DNA of 30,658 nt from Gammaproteobacteria bacterium (GCA_020445165.1 JAGRHE010000015.1:1-30658), one strand, 5' to 3'; shown: positions 7,965-15,978, counted from the stretch's first letter. Numbers and translations: made by a program. Notes: a model not told the origin generated them from the letters alone.

Positions 7965-8636
7965 GTGACAGAAAAATCCCACCGCGTTCCGAAAAACCGT
8001 TCCACGATTGCAGTTGCCCCTGAAGCGTCGGTCGACATCCCGGCACGACAGCCGGCGAAGACCGTCATTGATGCAACGACCGCACAGATCCAGCAGTTCT
8101 TTGCCCGTCAGCAGAAGACGGTCGTCACCTTCGTCGGCTACTCCGGCGCAGGTTACAACGACCAGGCCGGCATGCTCGGCATCGCGGATCGGCTGCTCGA
8201 CGGGTTCGACCCTTCGCAGGTGCTGGTCAACATCGGCGCCACGCCGGATGGCATCGGCGCGATCTACCGCCTGGCGAAGCAACGCGGCTTCACCACCACC
8301 GGCATCGTCTCGACCCAGGCCAAAAAATACCAGGCTGAACTGTCTGATTGCGTCGATCATGTCTTCTACGTCGCGGACGACAGCTGGGGTGGATTTGGCG
8401 ACGACGGCGTGACCCTGTCGCCAACGTCCACGGCCATGGTCGGGAACAGCGACCTGCTGGTCGGCATCGGCGGCGGTGAAGTGGCCAGGGACGAACTGAT
8501 TGCGGCAAGACGCCAGGGCAGGCAGGTCAGGTACTACCCGGCCGACATGGATCACGACAAGGCGCGCGCAAAGGCCAGGAAGCAGAACCTGCCGGAGCCG
8601 ACGAGTTTTGCCAGTGCTGCCGACGGCATCCTTTGA
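7965..8636 (+). CDS. SLOG/LOG-like Rossmann-fold nucleotide-binding protein, function unknown
   Basis: A 223-aa protein starting at GTG, with AAGGAAG upstream. After about 30 polar, basic residues there is a Rossmann-like alternation: VVTFVGYSGAGYND (about 48-61), VLVNIGATPDGIGAIYRLAKQRG, TTTGIVS, DHVFYVAD and SDLLVGIGGGEVARDELIAARRQGRQVRYYPADM (about 163-195). The GIGGGEVARDEL segment resembles the phosphate-binding GGG loop of SLOG-superfamily proteins (LOG, DprA, TIR-like sensors), which bind nucleotides or nucleotide-derived ligands. I infer ligand binding but cannot name the ligand or reaction. No toxin or effector gene sits next to it. The C-terminal 30 residues are charged. Confidence 0.6.
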   Translation: MTEKSHRVPKNRSTIAVAPEASVDIPARQPAKTVIDATTAQIQQFFARQQKTVVTFVGYSGAGYNDQAGMLGIADRLLDGFDPSQVLVNIGATPDGIGAIYRLAKQRGFTTTGIVSTQAKKYQAELSDCVDHVFYVADDSWGGFGDDGVTLSPTSTAMVGNSDLLVGIGGGEVARDELIAARRQGRQVRYYPADMDHDKARAKARKQNLPEPTSFASAADGIL

Positions 8637-8699
8637 TCTTTCAGTGCCGCCGCCGGCTGCCGATAGACGCAGGTATCGTTGCACGCTGAGCCGATAGTG

Positions 8700-8749
8700 G
8701 CGTCGCCCCAATCCGGGGCGACGCGTGGTCGCCAGCGTCACTGCTGGCG
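8700..8749 (+). repeat. tandem strong hairpins between the SLOG-like and glutaredoxin genes
   Basis: Two consecutive near-perfect stem-loops lie in this 157-bp gap. The first pairs GCGTCGCCCC (8700-8709) with GGGGCGACGC (8715-8724) around a five-base loop. The second pairs CGCCAGC (8730-8736) with GCTGGCG (8743-8749) around six bases. Neither has a T-run. They could end or stabilise the upstream transcript, or be a REP-like palindromic unit. Confidence 0.5.
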
Positions 8750-8793
8750 CGAGTCAACGAAACCACGCAAGCGCCTCACAAGGAGTCAACACG

Positions 8794-9246
8794 ATGAAGC
8801 CATCCTCGCGCACTCGCCTCAACCCGATCTCATGGCTGCTGATGCTCTGCCTGGCGATGCCGGCAACCGCACTTGCCGAGATCTACCGCTGGGTCGACAG
8901 CAACGGCAAGATCCACTTCTCCGACCGGCCCTCGCGCGCGCACTCGTCGAAAGAGGTAAAGCTGCGCATCAACACCTACGAAGGCGTCAGCTACGATACC
9001 GCCAGCGTCGACGTCGGCAGCGAAACGGTCGTCATGTACTCGGCCGCCTGGTGCGGCGTGTGCAAGAAGGCGAAACAGTATTTCGCCGAGCAGGGCATCG
9101 AGTACGAGGAACACGACGTCGAGAAGAGCAGCCAGGGCAAGGCGGCCTACAAGAGGCTCGGCGGTAAGGGCGTACCGATCATCCTGGTCGGTGACCGGCG
9201 CATGAACGGGTTCAGCGTGGCCGGCTTCGAAAAACTCTATCGCTGA
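8794..9246 (+). CDS. periplasmic DUF4124-glutaredoxin fusion protein
   Basis: AAGGAG precedes the ATG at 8794. The 150-aa product has a signal peptide (cleavage near ATALA-EI, residue 28). A DUF4124 module follows directly (EIYRWVDSNGKIHFSDRP), a short beta motif common in gammaproteobacterial envelope proteins. From about residue 76 there is a glutaredoxin/thioredoxin fold: VVMYSAAWCGVCKKAKQYF with redox Cys87 and Cys90 (CGVC), and the cis-proline loop GVPIILV (Pro128). It is predicted to act in the periplasm on thiols or disulfides. No conserved second cysteine pair is seen. Fusion of these two modules is known in this group of bacteria. The redox partner is unknown. Confidence 0.88.
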   Translation: MKPSSRTRLNPISWLLMLCLAMPATALAEIYRWVDSNGKIHFSDRPSRAHSSKEVKLRINTYEGVSYDTASVDVGSETVVMYSAAWCGVCKKAKQYFAEQGIEYEEHDVEKSSQGKAAYKRLGGKGVPIILVGDRRMNGFSVAGFEKLYR

Positions 9247-9372
9247 CCCCCATTGCCGGTCACCCCTGCCCTCGCGCATGATGCCGCGGGGCCGACGGCG
9301 AGCGGCGTCACCCGGATACCCCAGTTTTCCATCCCCCCTTGTTCCGCCGACTTCGAGATTGGGAGTCACCTA

Positions 9373-9723
9373 TTGAACCCGGTACTGACGACTGTGCTGC
9401 TGCTGATCTGCAGCAACGTGTTCATGACATTCGCCTGGTATGCCCACCTCAAGGAGCTGAACGACCGGGTGTGGATCATCGCCGCGCTCGCCAGCTGGGG
9501 TATCGCGCTGTTCGAGTACCTGTTCCAGGTACCGGCGAACCGGATCGGCTATACCGTGCTGTCGATCGGTGAGCTGAAGATCATCCAGGAGGTGGTCACG
9601 CTCAGCGTGTTCGTTCCCTTCTCGCTGTTCTACCTGCGCGAGCCGTTGAAACTGGACTACCTCTGGGCTGGGCTATGCCTGGTGGGCGCAGTCTATTTCA
9701 TGTTCAGGAGTCGGATCGGTTAG
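9373..9723 (+). CDS. DUF486 (DMT-superfamily-like) membrane protein
   Basis: A 116-aa inner-membrane protein that I recognise as DUF486. Signatures are LICSNVFMTFAWYAHLK, a second helix IIAALASWGIALFEYLFQVPANRIGY, the conserved LKIIQEVVTLSVFVPFSLFYLREPL, and a fourth helix LDYLWAGLCLVGAVYFMF. Four helices in 115 aa match small-multidrug-resistance-like proteins, but no transport function is proven for DUF486. The start is TTG at 9373: GGGAG lies seven bases upstream and the family N-terminus begins exactly here. The open frame extends upstream, but that part is not family-like. Confidence 0.87.
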   Translation: MNPVLTTVLLLICSNVFMTFAWYAHLKELNDRVWIIAALASWGIALFEYLFQVPANRIGYTVLSIGELKIIQEVVTLSVFVPFSLFYLREPLKLDYLWAGLCLVGAVYFMFRSRIG

Positions 9724-9758
9724 CGACATATCGAGCTTGCAGCTTCTTTGCATCTGAG

Positions 9759-9807
9759 ACGCGAATTCGCGTAGCCTCACGGTAACGACGAATCGCGTGG
9801 TTCGTCG
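9759..9807 (+). promoter_or_regulatory. two palindromes upstream of the beta-trefoil-like gene
   Basis: A perfect 14-base palindrome ACGCGAATTCGCGT lies at 9759-9772. An inverted repeat CGACGAA ... TTCGTCG (8-base spacer) lies at 9786-9807. Both sit in the 172-bp gap before the next gene. They could be operator sites, or the second could be a terminator of the DUF486 gene, although it lacks a T-run. Confidence 0.4.
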
Positions 9808-9850
9808 ACACGCTTCCGTCGTACTGACCAAGGCTATGATCACCGATGCA

Positions 9851-9856
9851 TATAAC
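9851..9856 (+). promoter_or_regulatory. possible -10 box (TATAAC)
   Basis: TATAAC matches five of six bases of the sigma-70 -10 consensus and is 40 bases before the ATG at 9896. No good -35 box lies at 16-18 bases upstream, so a regulator might be needed. The two palindromes at 9759-9807 are well placed for that. Confidence 0.3.
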
Positions 9857-9895
9857 ATCGCAGTCACATCAAGGGCGCCATTAAGGAGTTGAACG

Positions 9896-10429
9896 ATGAC
9901 CAATGACGATATTCATTCGACAGTCGAATTCGTCGATACCGAGTTACTATCGTATTCCACTGAGGAGACCCTCGCTGAACCGAAGTCCCCTTTCCCCGAA
10001 GACAAGGCGCTGACCTATATCAGGACAGAAGCACCAACGACCCGACAAGGCGACTACTTGACGGTCGACAGCAATAACAAGATCAAACTCAGCGAAATCG
10101 CAGACCGTAGCTGCAGGTGGCGACTGCTCTGGAAAGCCGGCGGGGATTTCAACGAATTCTACCGGCTGCAACACGTTGAGACAGGCTTGTTTCTCGTGCT
10201 GTCATCGAATTTCAAACTGAAGATGAGCAAGACCAGCAAAACCAAAGCCTGGCAAACATGGAAAACCCGCAGCGGCCCATGCAGGAAGGTGTTCTCGATG
10301 CGCTGGATCACACCCGGTACGAATCCCAACTACTGGCTGATCACCAAGAACAACGGATCGGTCACGGCAAAGAAGTTCAACACGTCGGAAAAATGCCTGG
10401 CAAGTTGGGACTTTGAACTGATCGGGTGA
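9896..10429 (+). CDS. beta-trefoil-like (fascin/ricin-like) cytosolic protein, unknown
   Basis: A 177-aa protein with a clear TAAGGAG site before its ATG and no signal peptide. After an acidic 40-residue N-terminus, three roughly repeated blocks are visible. They are QGDYLTVDSNNKIKLSEIADRSCRWRLLWK, YRLQHVETGLFLVLSSNFKLKMSKTSKTKAWQTWK, and NYWLITKNNGSVTAKKFNTSEKCLASWDFEL. The pattern of Y/F-L-x-V/I followed by a polar turn, a strand and W-x-F/L is what beta-trefoil domains (fascin-, ricin- or MIR-like) show. Such domains bind sugars, proteins or actin in other organisms. This is a fold guess from the internal repeat only. Lower GC and Lys/Thr/Ser-rich usage differ from neighbouring proteins. 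Confidence 0.65.
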   Translation: MTNDDIHSTVEFVDTELLSYSTEETLAEPKSPFPEDKALTYIRTEAPTTRQGDYLTVDSNNKIKLSEIADRSCRWRLLWKAGGDFNEFYRLQHVETGLFLVLSSNFKLKMSKTSKTKAWQTWKTRSGPCRKVFSMRWITPGTNPNYWLITKNNGSVTAKKFNTSEKCLASWDFELIG

Positions 10430-10439
10430 GCCAGGGAAA

Positions 10440-10886
10440 GTGCGGTCAACGAAGGCCAGTACCTCACGCCGGGTCGCAACAGTCCAGCGCGCGAAGATCA
10501 CCTATCCCACCATCATCTCGACCCTGGGCATAGGCGTGGCTGTTATCGTGCTGCTCGCGCATGTGGCCTTGCTGTTGACCGGTTTGGACAGGGACAGCCT
10601 TGGCGGATTCCCCGGCGCGATCGTCGACATCGGCTGTCGAATCCAGCATCTCGCACTGCCGCTGCTGCTGGCGGCAGTCGCACTGCAGATCGCTGCATTG
10701 CTGATCCGGGTGCGAAAACTCTCCAACGAGGACCCGGGAGTCTCGATCGGCACATGGCTGAAGCGCGCATTCACCGATCAACATTTGCCGGCAGGCATTT
10801 CCCGAAACCTGTTGTTGACCGGCAACCTGCTGCTGGTGGTGTTCTTTGTCAGTCAGCTTAGCTGGCTGTTGAACCACTGCGAATGA
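10440..10886 (+). CDS. three-helix inner-membrane protein, unknown
   Basis: A 148-aa protein starting at GTG, 10 bases after the previous stop. An Arg/Lys/Ser/Thr-rich N-terminus is followed by three hydrophobic segments: about 24-47 (IISTLGIGVAVIVLLAHVAL), 67-90 (HLALPLLLAAVALQIAALLI) and 121-143 (RNLLLTGNLLLVVFFVSQLSW). I do not recognise a family. The close spacing suggests cotranscription with the beta-trefoil-like gene. That could pair a cytosolic binding protein with a membrane protein, but nothing else supports a joint role. Confidence 0.6.
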   Translation: MRSTKASTSRRVATVQRAKITYPTIISTLGIGVAVIVLLAHVALLLTGLDRDSLGGFPGAIVDIGCRIQHLALPLLLAAVALQIAALLIRVRKLSNEDPGVSIGTWLKRAFTDQHLPAGISRNLLLTGNLLLVVFFVSQLSWLLNHCE

Positions 10887-10985
10887 CCCTTCCTGGCTGA
10901 TAACCGCGCAGGACCCATCGAATGGGTGTCTCGTCTTTGCGGCGGCTGCCTGCGTTCCACGGCAACATGTGGTTAGAATTCCACC

Positions 10986-12158
10986 ATGGCTACCGAAGAG
11001 AATGGCGCCGAGGCGCTCAAAACCGAACCCGTTGAATCGGCTCTGACTCAGGGCGTAGAGAACCTGATCGACCGCATCGGGATGCCGGAAACGCTCGAAC
11101 CCCTCGCCCGCCTGATCGGCAGCGATCCCTGGGTGCGCGCGCTGGTCGTACTGCTGGTGTTTTTCATGCTGGCCAAGATCGTGCAGTGGGTGGTGCTGCC
11201 GCTGATCGGGCGTCTGACCGCACACACCCAGACGGACTTCGATGACATCCTGGTGCGCCACCTGCGACGGCCACTGTTCTGGACCATCGGCCTGATGGGC
11301 GTGCTGGTCGCCGCGGCCGTGGCCGGGATCGACAGGGACTACCGCGGCGTGCTGATCTCGATCGTGCTGTCACTGCTGATCTTCGTCTGGATGATCTTCG
11401 CGGTACGCACGGCGCGCCAGGCACTGATCACCTCCAGTCGCCGGGCCAAACCGCATTCCGTGGTAAGGCCACAGACACTGCCGCTGTTCACCAACCTGGC
11501 CGCGATCGCGATCATCGTGTTCGGCGTCTACTTCATCTTCAACGCCTGGCACATCGACATGACGGCCTGGCTGGCTTCGGCCGGTATCGCCGGTATCGCG
11601 ATCGGCTTCGCCGCCAAGGACACGCTGGCCAACCTGTTCTCGGGCGTGTTCATCATGGCCGACTCGCCTTACAAGATCGGCGACTACGTGGTGCTCGACG
11701 ATGGCGGCGGCCTGCGCGGCAAGGTCACGCACATCGGCATCCGCAGCACCCGCCTGCTGACCCGTGACGATGTCGAAGTGACCATTCCGAACTCGATCAT
11801 GGGCAATTCGAAGGTGGTCAATGAGTCCGGTGGTCCGCACGAGAAGTACCGCATCAAGGTCGCGGTCGGTGTCGCCTACGGCTCGGATATCGACCAGGTG
11901 CGTGACGTACTCATGTCGGTCGCCGACGCGTCATCCGCTGTGTGTGATATACCCGAAGCCCGCGTGCGCTTCCGCGCCTTCGGTGGCTCGTCACTCGATT
12001 TCGAGCTGCTGTGCTGGATCGAAAACCCGGAGCTGCGCGGCAAGGTGCTCGATGAACTGAACTCGGCGGTATACAAACGCTTCATCGAGGAGGGCATCGA
12101 GATTCCGTACTCCAAGCACGACCTGTACATCAAGGAAATGCCTCAGAACGGGGAATGA
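10986..12158 (+). CDS. MscS-family mechanosensitive ion channel
   Basis: A 390-aa small-conductance mechanosensitive channel. There are four predicted transmembrane helices (about 50-71, 96-114, 120-141 and 167-187). The pore-lining helix follows with the diagnostic AGIAGIAIGFAAKDTLANLFSGV (about 199-221). The beta domain and cytosolic cage come next: DSPYKIGDYV, GKVTHIGIRSTRLLTRDDVEVTIPNSIM, and the C-terminal FGGSSLDFELLCWIENPELRGKVLDELNSAVYKRFIEEGIEIPYS. The family opens under membrane tension to release solutes during osmotic downshift. Two extra N-terminal helices compared with E. coli MscS (286 aa) explain the length. It is monocistronic, with no clear ribosome-binding site; a short IR (ACCCAT-CGA-ATGGGT) lies at 10913-10927. 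Confidence 0.93.
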   Translation: MATEENGAEALKTEPVESALTQGVENLIDRIGMPETLEPLARLIGSDPWVRALVVLLVFFMLAKIVQWVVLPLIGRLTAHTQTDFDDILVRHLRRPLFWTIGLMGVLVAAAVAGIDRDYRGVLISIVLSLLIFVWMIFAVRTARQALITSSRRAKPHSVVRPQTLPLFTNLAAIAIIVFGVYFIFNAWHIDMTAWLASAGIAGIAIGFAAKDTLANLFSGVFIMADSPYKIGDYVVLDDGGGLRGKVTHIGIRSTRLLTRDDVEVTIPNSIMGNSKVVNESGGPHEKYRIKVAVGVAYGSDIDQVRDVLMSVADASSAVCDIPEARVRFRAFGGSSLDFELLCWIENPELRGKVLDELNSAVYKRFIEEGIEIPYSKHDLYIKEMPQNGE

Positions 12159-12288
12159 ATCATCGGCGATAGGTCGACCAGCTGATTCGAATAACCCTGG
12201 GCACGGCAACCGGAAAACGGCGCTTCATTGTCGCAGCCGGTCCGATGAACTAGCCTTTGAAGCATGTCTTCACGGAGGGAGATCGGTC

Positions 12289-13380
12289 ATGCAGCACCTG
12301 CATTCCGAACGCCGCCCGCGCGCTATCCCGGCCCGAGCAGAACTGATCCTGGTTTGCCTCACAGTTGTGCTCGCCGGCTGCGCCGACAACGGCTCGATCC
12401 TCCTGTACCGCCTGCCCTACGCCGACGGGACCCAGGTCTGCGTCGCGCGTGACCACCTCACCCATACACCCAATACCCTGCGCTACGACCTCGCCGGCAG
12501 CGGTGGCGAGACACCCTACCGCGTGGTCGCTGCACAGACCGGCGTGGTCCGCCTGATCCAGGACAGCAACACGATCAACTGCTGCGGCGGGCCAAGCTGC
12601 GGCAACAACTACGTGTGGATCGAGCACCTGGGTAACGAATGGACCAAGTACTCGCATCTGGAGACAGGTTCGGTGCGCAACGATGCCGGCCTGAGCGAGG
12701 GCGATGTCGTGGTCGCCGGCCAGTTTCTCGGCTTCGAATCGGACATCGGACGAGCCTGCAGCCGCTGCGGCAGCAACGATCACCTACATTTCGAGGTCGG
12801 CGTGCCCACCGATCCCAGCAACCCGGTGCCGAATCATGACGTGCCCGGCGCCGGCGGCTTCATCGCCGGCAGCAACCGCCGCGCACGCTTCTGCAACGTG
12901 CAGGACAACACCCTGGTCCAGGGACGCGACGAGACCGCCTCACGCTGCGGCCTGATCCTGAGCTGCCTGCGCTCGCTGGACAGCCCGTCGACCGAGGGTA
13001 ACTGCGAACAACGCCTGAGCGGCCCGGTGTGCGTGCACGAGGTGGGCGCGCCGGCGGGCAGCCTCTACCAGCGCGGCGTGCATTTCACCGGCAACGCGCT
13101 GAAGATCGATATGGACTGGTGCGCCAATGCGGACTGTGACCCGCAGCAGACGTTGGGCCGCGCGGTCGAACTGAACATCACCGATTCACAGGGCGACGTG
13201 ACAGCACTGTTGCTCAATTGCCAGAATCGGCGGGTGTCGCAGGCGTTCCAGGACGTCGAGCAGGTCAGTATCGTTTCGCACCAGGGTTTCCCGGGTAATG
13301 CCGAGTGCAACGGCAATACGGTGGCATCGGCATTTGCACGCTGGGAGATCTGCGAGGTGCCGGCACAACTGCTGGACTGA
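12289..13380 (+). CDS. M23/LytM-type metallopeptidase-like lipoprotein
   Basis: A 363-aa lipoprotein (lipobox VLAGC, Cys31), with GGAGGGAGA before the ATG. The M23 zinc-site elements are present in order: HTP...LRYD (His59, Asp67), ETPYRVVAAQTGVVRLIQD, YSHLETGSV (His123) with SEGDVVVAGQFLG, and HLHFEV (His165, His167). M23 enzymes cut peptidoglycan cross-links or polypeptides. Several cysteines (CCGGPSC, CSRC) sit near the active site and would need disulfides. Residues from about 215 to 363 form an extra Cys-rich domain that I do not recognise (jelly-roll-like, with GNALKIDMDWC and VELNITDSQGDVTALLLNC). It is probably a cell-envelope hydrolase attached to the outer membrane. Confidence 0.8.
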   Translation: MQHLHSERRPRAIPARAELILVCLTVVLAGCADNGSILLYRLPYADGTQVCVARDHLTHTPNTLRYDLAGSGGETPYRVVAAQTGVVRLIQDSNTINCCGGPSCGNNYVWIEHLGNEWTKYSHLETGSVRNDAGLSEGDVVVAGQFLGFESDIGRACSRCGSNDHLHFEVGVPTDPSNPVPNHDVPGAGGFIAGSNRRARFCNVQDNTLVQGRDETASRCGLILSCLRSLDSPSTEGNCEQRLSGPVCVHEVGAPAGSLYQRGVHFTGNALKIDMDWCANADCDPQQTLGRAVELNITDSQGDVTALLLNCQNRRVSQAFQDVEQVSIVSHQGFPGNAECNGNTVASAFARWEICEVPAQLLD

Positions 13381-13473
13381 TCGGGCCGGGCAAAAGCCCT
13401 GCATGGAACCATCAACCAAATAGAAGTTGAAGCATAAAAGCAATTTACAACAATAATTTAAAAGGAATAACTC

Positions 13474-14328
13474 ATGTTGATTCGAATTTCTTTCCTGGTC
13501 CTTTTGGGCCTGTCGCTGGCTGCCTGCAAAACCATCGAACACCGCAACGACCGGATCAGCATCCCGGTTGAAGAATCGGGCAATGCGCTCGCCGCCACGG
13601 TCTTCTATCCGCCGGGCAGCGGCCCGTTCCCGCTCGCCGTGATCAACCACGGCACGCCCGCGTCGCAAAGCAAGCGCCAGCAGATGGGCTACTGGATCCA
13701 TCCCGAGCCGATCAACGCCCTGGTCGAGCGCGGCTTTGCGGTGCTGGTGCCAATCCGCCAGGGCTTCGGTGCAACCGGCGGCCAGTACCGGTCCGGTATC
13801 GGCAGCTGCGAGGATCCCGACTTCTACCTCGGGACGCTGAACGCCGGCGAGGACATCGCCGCGGCCGTGGCCTACGCCGACAAGCTGCCTTCGGTCGACC
13901 CGTCGCGCATCCTGCTGCTCGGCCATTCGGCAGGCGGCATCGGATCGATGGCCGCCGCCAGCATGAAACCGGCCGGCCTGCGTGCCGCGGTGAACTTCTC
14001 CGGCGGCAGGGGCAGCGGGCGTTCGACCAGCACCCGCGGCGTGCCCTGCTACCCCGAGCGCATGGCCGAGGCCATTGCCACGTACGCCAAAACGATCGAG
14101 GTGCCGGTGCTCTGGTACTACGTCGAGAACGATTCCTTCTTCGGCCCGCCGGTGGTCCGTTCCTGGTTCGATGCATTCACCCGTGCCGGTGGCAAGGGCG
14201 AGCTGGTGATCGATCCGGCGTTCGGTAGCGAGGGGCATTCCGTCCTGATGGCCCCGGGCGGCTCGAAGCAATGGGGACCGGCACTGGATGCATTCCTGGC
14301 CCGGCACGACTTCCCGCTGAACCGATGA
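13474..14328 (+). CDS. alpha/beta-hydrolase lipoprotein (dienelactone-hydrolase-like)
   Basis: A 284-aa protein with signal peptide and lipobox SLAAC (Cys18). An alpha/beta-hydrolase domain follows: TVFYPPGSGPFPLAVINHG, the nucleophile elbow GHSAGG (Ser152), a likely acid at ENDSFF (Asp220) and a catalytic His at SEGHSV (His255). The order and spacing fit the dienelactone hydrolase-like/acyl-esterase group, which cleaves esters; the substrate is unknown. It is predicted to be outer-membrane bound and act in the periplasm. AAAAGGAA precedes the ATG. The 45 bases upstream are unusually AT-rich for this genome. It follows the M23-like lipoprotein by 93 bases. Confidence 0.88.
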   Translation: MLIRISFLVLLGLSLAACKTIEHRNDRISIPVEESGNALAATVFYPPGSGPFPLAVINHGTPASQSKRQQMGYWIHPEPINALVERGFAVLVPIRQGFGATGGQYRSGIGSCEDPDFYLGTLNAGEDIAAAVAYADKLPSVDPSRILLLGHSAGGIGSMAAASMKPAGLRAAVNFSGGRGSGRSTSTRGVPCYPERMAEAIATYAKTIEVPVLWYYVENDSFFGPPVVRSWFDAFTRAGGKGELVIDPAFGSEGHSVLMAPGGSKQWGPALDAFLARHDFPLNR

Positions 14329-14368
14329 TGCCGCGCCGAATGGGCCGCTTCAGGCAAACGGGATACGC

Positions 14369-14977
14369 ATGAGCCAGGTGTTCACCGGGCCTGACGGCAG
14401 GACACGCTGCCACTGGTGCAGTGCCAGCGCGCAGTACACCGACTACCACGACAGCGAGTGGGGATTCCCGGTCGACGATGACCGGCGCCTGTTCGAGAAA
14501 CTGTGCCTGGAGGGTTTTCAGTCCGGCCTGAGCTGGCGCACGATTCTGGAGAAACGCGACAACTTTCGCCGTGCCTTCCACGACTTCGATATCGATCGGG
14601 TGGCCCGTTTCGACCAGCGAAAAATCGAACGCCTGCTGGCCGACGCCGGCATCGTCCGCCACCGCGGCAAGATCGAGGCGGCCATCAACAATGCCCGCCG
14701 GGCGCGTGAGTTGATTGACGAACAGGGTTCGCTGGCCGCGTTCTTCTGGTCGTTCGAGCCACACGACAGGCCCGTGCAGGCACAGCCGGCAAGCACCTCG
14801 CCCGAATCGGTCGCCCTGTCCAAGGACCTGAAAAAACGCGGCTGGAAGTTCGTCGGCCCGACCACGCTGTATTCATTCATGCAGGCCATGGGACTGGTCA
14901 ACGATCATGCACCCGACTGCGCGACGCACGCCGATGTCGAACGCGCACGTGAGGTGTTCGTACGGCCGACGCGATAG
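14369..14977 (+). CDS. tag: DNA-3-methyladenine glycosylase I
   Basis: A 202-aa member of the Tag family, which removes 3-methyladenine from alkylated DNA as the first step of base excision repair. Conserved parts are RCHWC, YHDSEWGFPVDDDRRLFEKLCLEGFQSGLSW, the helix-rich middle, KKRGWKFVGPTTLYSFMQAMGLVNDH and the final DCATH. The zinc-binding set seen in the E. coli enzyme is kept with the same spacing: Cys14 and His27 (13 residues apart), and His180 and Cys184 (four apart). Length is slightly above the E. coli enzyme (187 aa). It is cytosolic and monocistronic. The start follows a weak ribosome-binding site but matches the family N-terminus. Confidence 0.95.
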   Translation: MSQVFTGPDGRTRCHWCSASAQYTDYHDSEWGFPVDDDRRLFEKLCLEGFQSGLSWRTILEKRDNFRRAFHDFDIDRVARFDQRKIERLLADAGIVRHRGKIEAAINNARRARELIDEQGSLAAFFWSFEPHDRPVQAQPASTSPESVALSKDLKKRGWKFVGPTTLYSFMQAMGLVNDHAPDCATHADVERAREVFVRPTR

Positions 14978-15216
14978 CGGCTCGAGCACATCCCGGCTAT
15001 AGGGCCGGAATGCCTCAAAGCTGGCCCGCGCCCCCCGGCGCGTTGACCGCACATAGGGTTTACGGGTTACGATCGCGCCCGGCCAGCCGTCAGCCGGATG
15101 CCAGCGGGTACTTGCGGCGGAGGTGCTCCCTGGCCGCAGCCAATCTTTATATCCGGCAGCCACGGCTTACGCGCTGGAGGTCAGCCGGACCACTCCCATC
15201 AGACATGGAGAAATTG

Positions 15217-15747
15217 ATGTACAAAAGGATATTGATCGCCGCATTGGCATTGACTGTCGCTTACGGATGTTCGTCGGGCGTCAAGCGCGAACCGATCGCA
15301 CAGCAGACCAAGCCGGCCAGCACCCAGGCCGTCGATAAGTTGTCGAGCGTATCGATATCGCTGACCGAGGAAGCCAAGGGCAAGGTTGCCGACAATCTGA
15401 AGTTCGACAAGGAAGAGTTGCTGTCGCACGTGAAGCGCGCGCTGGATGCGCATGCCATGCTGCTGTCTGAACCGCATGAGTCGGCACCGGGCATGGAGAT
15501 CGAGGTCAAGGATTTCCGGGTGCGTACGAATTTTTCGGCCGTCATGTGGGGCTTCATGGCCGGATCCGATTCGATCACGGGAGACGTGGTCCTCAAAGAT
15601 TCGCTGGGTGGTGAAGTGGATCGGTTCGAGGTGTCGGTTTCGTATGCCCTGGGCGGACTGGCGGGTGGCCAGGACGGAACCCGGATGAGCTGGTTGTACG
15701 AGAAATTTGCCGAAGAGACGCTCAAGGAACTGAACGGCAAGAAATAG
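15217..15747 (+). CDS. DUF4410-like lipoprotein
   Basis: The frame is open from 15010, but the signal peptide begins at the ATG at 15217, with GGAGA six bases upstream; an ATG at 15205 would add four residues. The 176-aa product has a Lys-Arg n-region, a hydrophobic core and an imperfect lipobox (VAYGC, Cys18). The mature part starts with SLTEEAKGKVADNLKFDKEELLSHVKRAL. A strand-rich stretch follows (GMEIEVKDFRVRTNFSAVMWGFMAGSDSITGDVVLKDSLGGEVDRFEVSVSY), which matches the DUF4410 layout (LPS-assembly-like, GNA1162-like lipoproteins). Function is unknown. The 240 bases upstream hold a weak promoter-like TTGACC (15043) and TACGAT (15068), with a 19-base spacer. Confidence 0.75.
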   Translation: MYKRILIAALALTVAYGCSSGVKREPIAQQTKPASTQAVDKLSSVSISLTEEAKGKVADNLKFDKEELLSHVKRALDAHAMLLSEPHESAPGMEIEVKDFRVRTNFSAVMWGFMAGSDSITGDVVLKDSLGGEVDRFEVSVSYALGGLAGGQDGTRMSWLYEKFAEETLKELNGKK

Positions 15748-15795
15748 CCGCCGCCAGTGCGAGATGGACGATCAACACGGATGGGGATTGATGCA

Positions 15796-15978
15796 ATGAG
15801 CGACCTGGTGGGAAAGACAATCAGCATCGCAGGGATGCAAATCGAGATCATCGGCGACAGCAACGAGCGCTGGGAATGCCGCAACCTGACCACCGACGAG
15901 ATACTGCTGATGGACAAGGCGGTCGTCGAGCGCGCGATAAAGCTGGGCAAGGCAGAGTTCATCGACGCGGACGACTGA
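15796..15978 (+). CDS. small acidic cytosolic protein, unknown
   Basis: A 60-aa ORF beginning MSDLVGKTISIAGMQIEIIGDSNERWECRNLTTDE (residues 1-35), then a predicted amphipathic helix with MDKAVVERAIKLGK and an acidic DADD end. GGGGA lies eight bases before the ATG at 15796; another ATG at 15781 would add five residues. The first half looks like three strands and the second like one helix. I do not recognise it. Good codon use, a ribosome-binding site and a natural start-stop frame make it likely real. It begins 48 bases after the DUF4410-like gene. Confidence 0.6.
   Translation: MSDLVGKTISIAGMQIEIIGDSNERWECRNLTTDEILLMDKAVVERAIKLGKAEFIDADD

Noticed and set aside
13427..13457. Promoter-like TTGAAG and AATAAT before the alpha/beta-hydrolase lipoprotein gene
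   Set aside because: The spacer would be 19 bases and the transcript start would fall inside the ribosome-binding site, leaving almost no leader. AT-richness alone explains the match.
13186..14307. Minus-strand ORF opposite the hydrolase lipoprotein
   Set aside because: The plus strand has signal peptide, lipobox and catalytic triad; the antisense frame shows no family features.
15043..15073. TTGACC and TACGAT as a promoter for the DUF4410-like gene
   Set aside because: The spacer is 19 bases and the -10 match is only moderate; the leader would be about 140 bases. Possible but not supported enough to list.
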